5,301 bases of DNA, taken from contig DMLD01000196.1 in the NCBI GenBank assembly GCA_003453515.1, positions 1 through 5,301 on the forward strand. The letters run 5' to 3'. Shown here one piece after another: positions 4,350-5,301 of this stretch. How positions within the stretch are numbered: position 1 is the first letter of the stretch; the number at the start of each line of letters is the position of its first letter. Below the pieces are notes generated by a model that searched no databases, was not told the origin of the DNA, and saw only the letters and a program-made list of their open reading frames with translations. A program made the position numbers and the translations under genes. The stretch comes from Lachnospiraceae bacterium. Its GTDB lineage: Bacteria > Bacillota > Clostridia > Lachnospirales > Lachnospiraceae.

Positions 4350-5301
4350 ATGGAGAATAACAACAATTCCAATAATGACAGGAGAAACGAGGAAGAACGC
4401 AAGAGACGACTGAAGATAAATATCATCATATCGGTCGCAGCTTTGTTCTTCGCATTTTTCCTGATACTGTTTTTGAATTCAGAGATCAGGAAAAATACCG
4501 AGCAGGAGATAACCTATACCAAGTTTATAGAGATGCTCAAGGACAAAAAGGTAAGTAAAGTTACATTTAAGTCTAACCTCATCTATATCGAGCCCAAGGT
4601 CGACGAGGACATGAAGGCATTTGCGGTGACGTACTATACCGGATATGTCAATGACACCAACCTCGTACAGAACATGCTCGACAAATATGAGGTGGAGTTT
4701 ACTGCGGAGATCAGCGATTCAAGCTCCGGTATATGGGAGTTTTTGTTGACGTATCTGCTCCCGATACTGGGTATATGGGGGCTTTTGTGGTTTTTCATGC
4801 GTTCGGCGACCAAGAGCGGCGGACTCATGGGCGGTGTAGGCAAGTCGACGGCAAAGATGTATGTTGAGAAAAAGACCGGGGTCACCTTCGCGGATGTCGC
4901 CGGTGAGGAGGAGGCAAAGGAGTCTCTGACCGAGCTCGTGGACTTTTTGAAAAATCCCGCGAAGTACAAGCAGATAGGTGCGAGGCTTCCCAAGGGCGCG
5001 CTTTTGGTGGGACCGCCGGGAACCGGTAAGACGCTTCTTGCCAAGGCACTCGCCGGAGAGGCGGGCGTGCCGTTTTTCTCACTCAGCGGATCGGATTTCG
5101 TGGAGATGTTTGTCGGTGTCGGAGCATCGAGAGTCAGGGATCTCTTCAAGCAGGCAACATCGATGGCGCCGTGTATCATTTTTATAGATGAGATCGATGC
5201 TATAGGTAAGAGCCGTGACACCCAGTACGGCGGAGGCAACGACGAGAGAGAGCAAACATTAAATCAGCTTTTATCCGAGATGGACGGCTTTGATTCATCA
5301 A
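4350..5301 (+). CDS. ftsH: ATP-dependent zinc metalloprotease FtsH, N-terminal half (cut by window edge)
   Basis: FtsH is a hexameric, membrane-anchored AAA+ protease that extracts and degrades membrane proteins and short-lived cytoplasmic regulators. The visible 317 codons start at ATG 4350, with GAAGGGA about eight bases upstream. Residues 1-22 are hydrophilic (Asn- and Arg-rich). A first membrane helix covers about 23-42, an extracytoplasmic domain about 43-127, and a second helix about 131-150. The AAA+ module follows: the entry segment [16 protein letters not shown], Walker A GPPGTGKT (221-228), the pore-loop region [17 protein letters not shown], and Walker B IIFIDE (276-281, with D280 and E281). 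The sequence ends at MDGFDSS, before the second region of homology and the HEXXH zinc protease site, which must lie to the right. The usual full length is 600-700 residues. It is divergent from leuA and has its own promoter at 4285-4320. No defect is seen in the visible part. Confidence 0.97.
   Translation, partial: MENNNNSNNDRRNEEERKRRLKINIIISVAALFFAFFLILFLNSEIRKNTEQEITYTKFIEMLKDKKVSKVTFKSNLIYIEPKVDEDMKAFAVTYYTGYVNDTNLVQNMLDKYEVEFTAEISDSSSGIWEFLLTYLLPILGIWGLLWFFMRSATKSGGLMGGVGKSTAKMYVEKKTGVTFADVAGEEEAKESLTELVDFLKNPAKYKQIGARLPKGALLVGPPGTGKTLLAKALAGEAGVPFFSLSGSDFVEMFVGVGASRVRDLFKQATSMAPCIIFIDEIDAIGKSRDTQYGGGNDEREQTLNQLLSEMDGFDSS

Noticed and set aside
4156..4413. 85-residue + strand reading frame across the repeat and the ftsH start
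   Set aside because: It runs through the palindromic element and the ftsH promoter, then overlaps ftsH in another frame; it has no ribosome site. It is a by-product of the repeat.
4634..5239. 201-residue reading frame antisense to ftsH
   Set aside because: It is fully covered by the conserved FtsH AAA+ coding sequence on the + strand and is Ser/Pro-rich, typical of an antisense shadow.

Overview
The window looks like a chromosomal segment from an anaerobic Firmicute, most likely a Lachnospiraceae/Clostridia relative. The basis is the gene types (long LeuA, FtsH, acylphosphatase), strong AAGGAGG-like ribosome sites, AT-rich intergenic DNA with TATAAT promoters, and short MITE-like palindromic repeats. 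The taxonomic placement is an inference from style, not from a search.

Left part (1-1042, + strand): the 3' end of an unidentified gene with a Gly/Ser/Ala-rich tail ends at 212. It is followed by a small acylphosphatase that probably starts at TTG 217, not at the further upstream GTG, and then by a 123-residue two-helix membrane protein of unknown function. A 32-bp repeat (934-965) supplies the stop codon of that membrane protein, and a weak hairpin lies between the converging genes.

Middle (1043-3921, - strand): a two-gene operon. The first gene is a 665-residue 2-isopropylmalate synthase (LeuA). It carries the complete catalytic barrel and leucine-sensing dimer domain, and also a complete AraC-type double helix-turn-helix at its C terminus. 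Eleven bases after its stop begins a ten-helix EamA/DMT-family transporter, whose ribosome site overlaps the leuA stop. Enzyme, effector-binding domain, DNA-binding domain and a putative exporter would thus be made from one transcript. This is the outstanding feature of the window: it suggests a LeuA that senses leucine and acts as its own transcription factor.

Divergent intergenic region (3922-4349): the leuA leader can fold into two adjacent stem-loops. Upstream lie a 28-bp palindrome, a 16-bp palindrome and a third TTGATRTTTTTT copy, which are candidate operator sites. Next comes a ~144-bp MITE-like element with inverted ends and internal hairpins, whose right end matches the short repeat at 934-965. 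A near-consensus promoter (TTGCAC-17-TATAAT) then leads into ftsH.

Right part (4350-5301, + strand): the N-terminal half of the membrane AAA+ protease FtsH, cut by the window edge after the Walker B motif.
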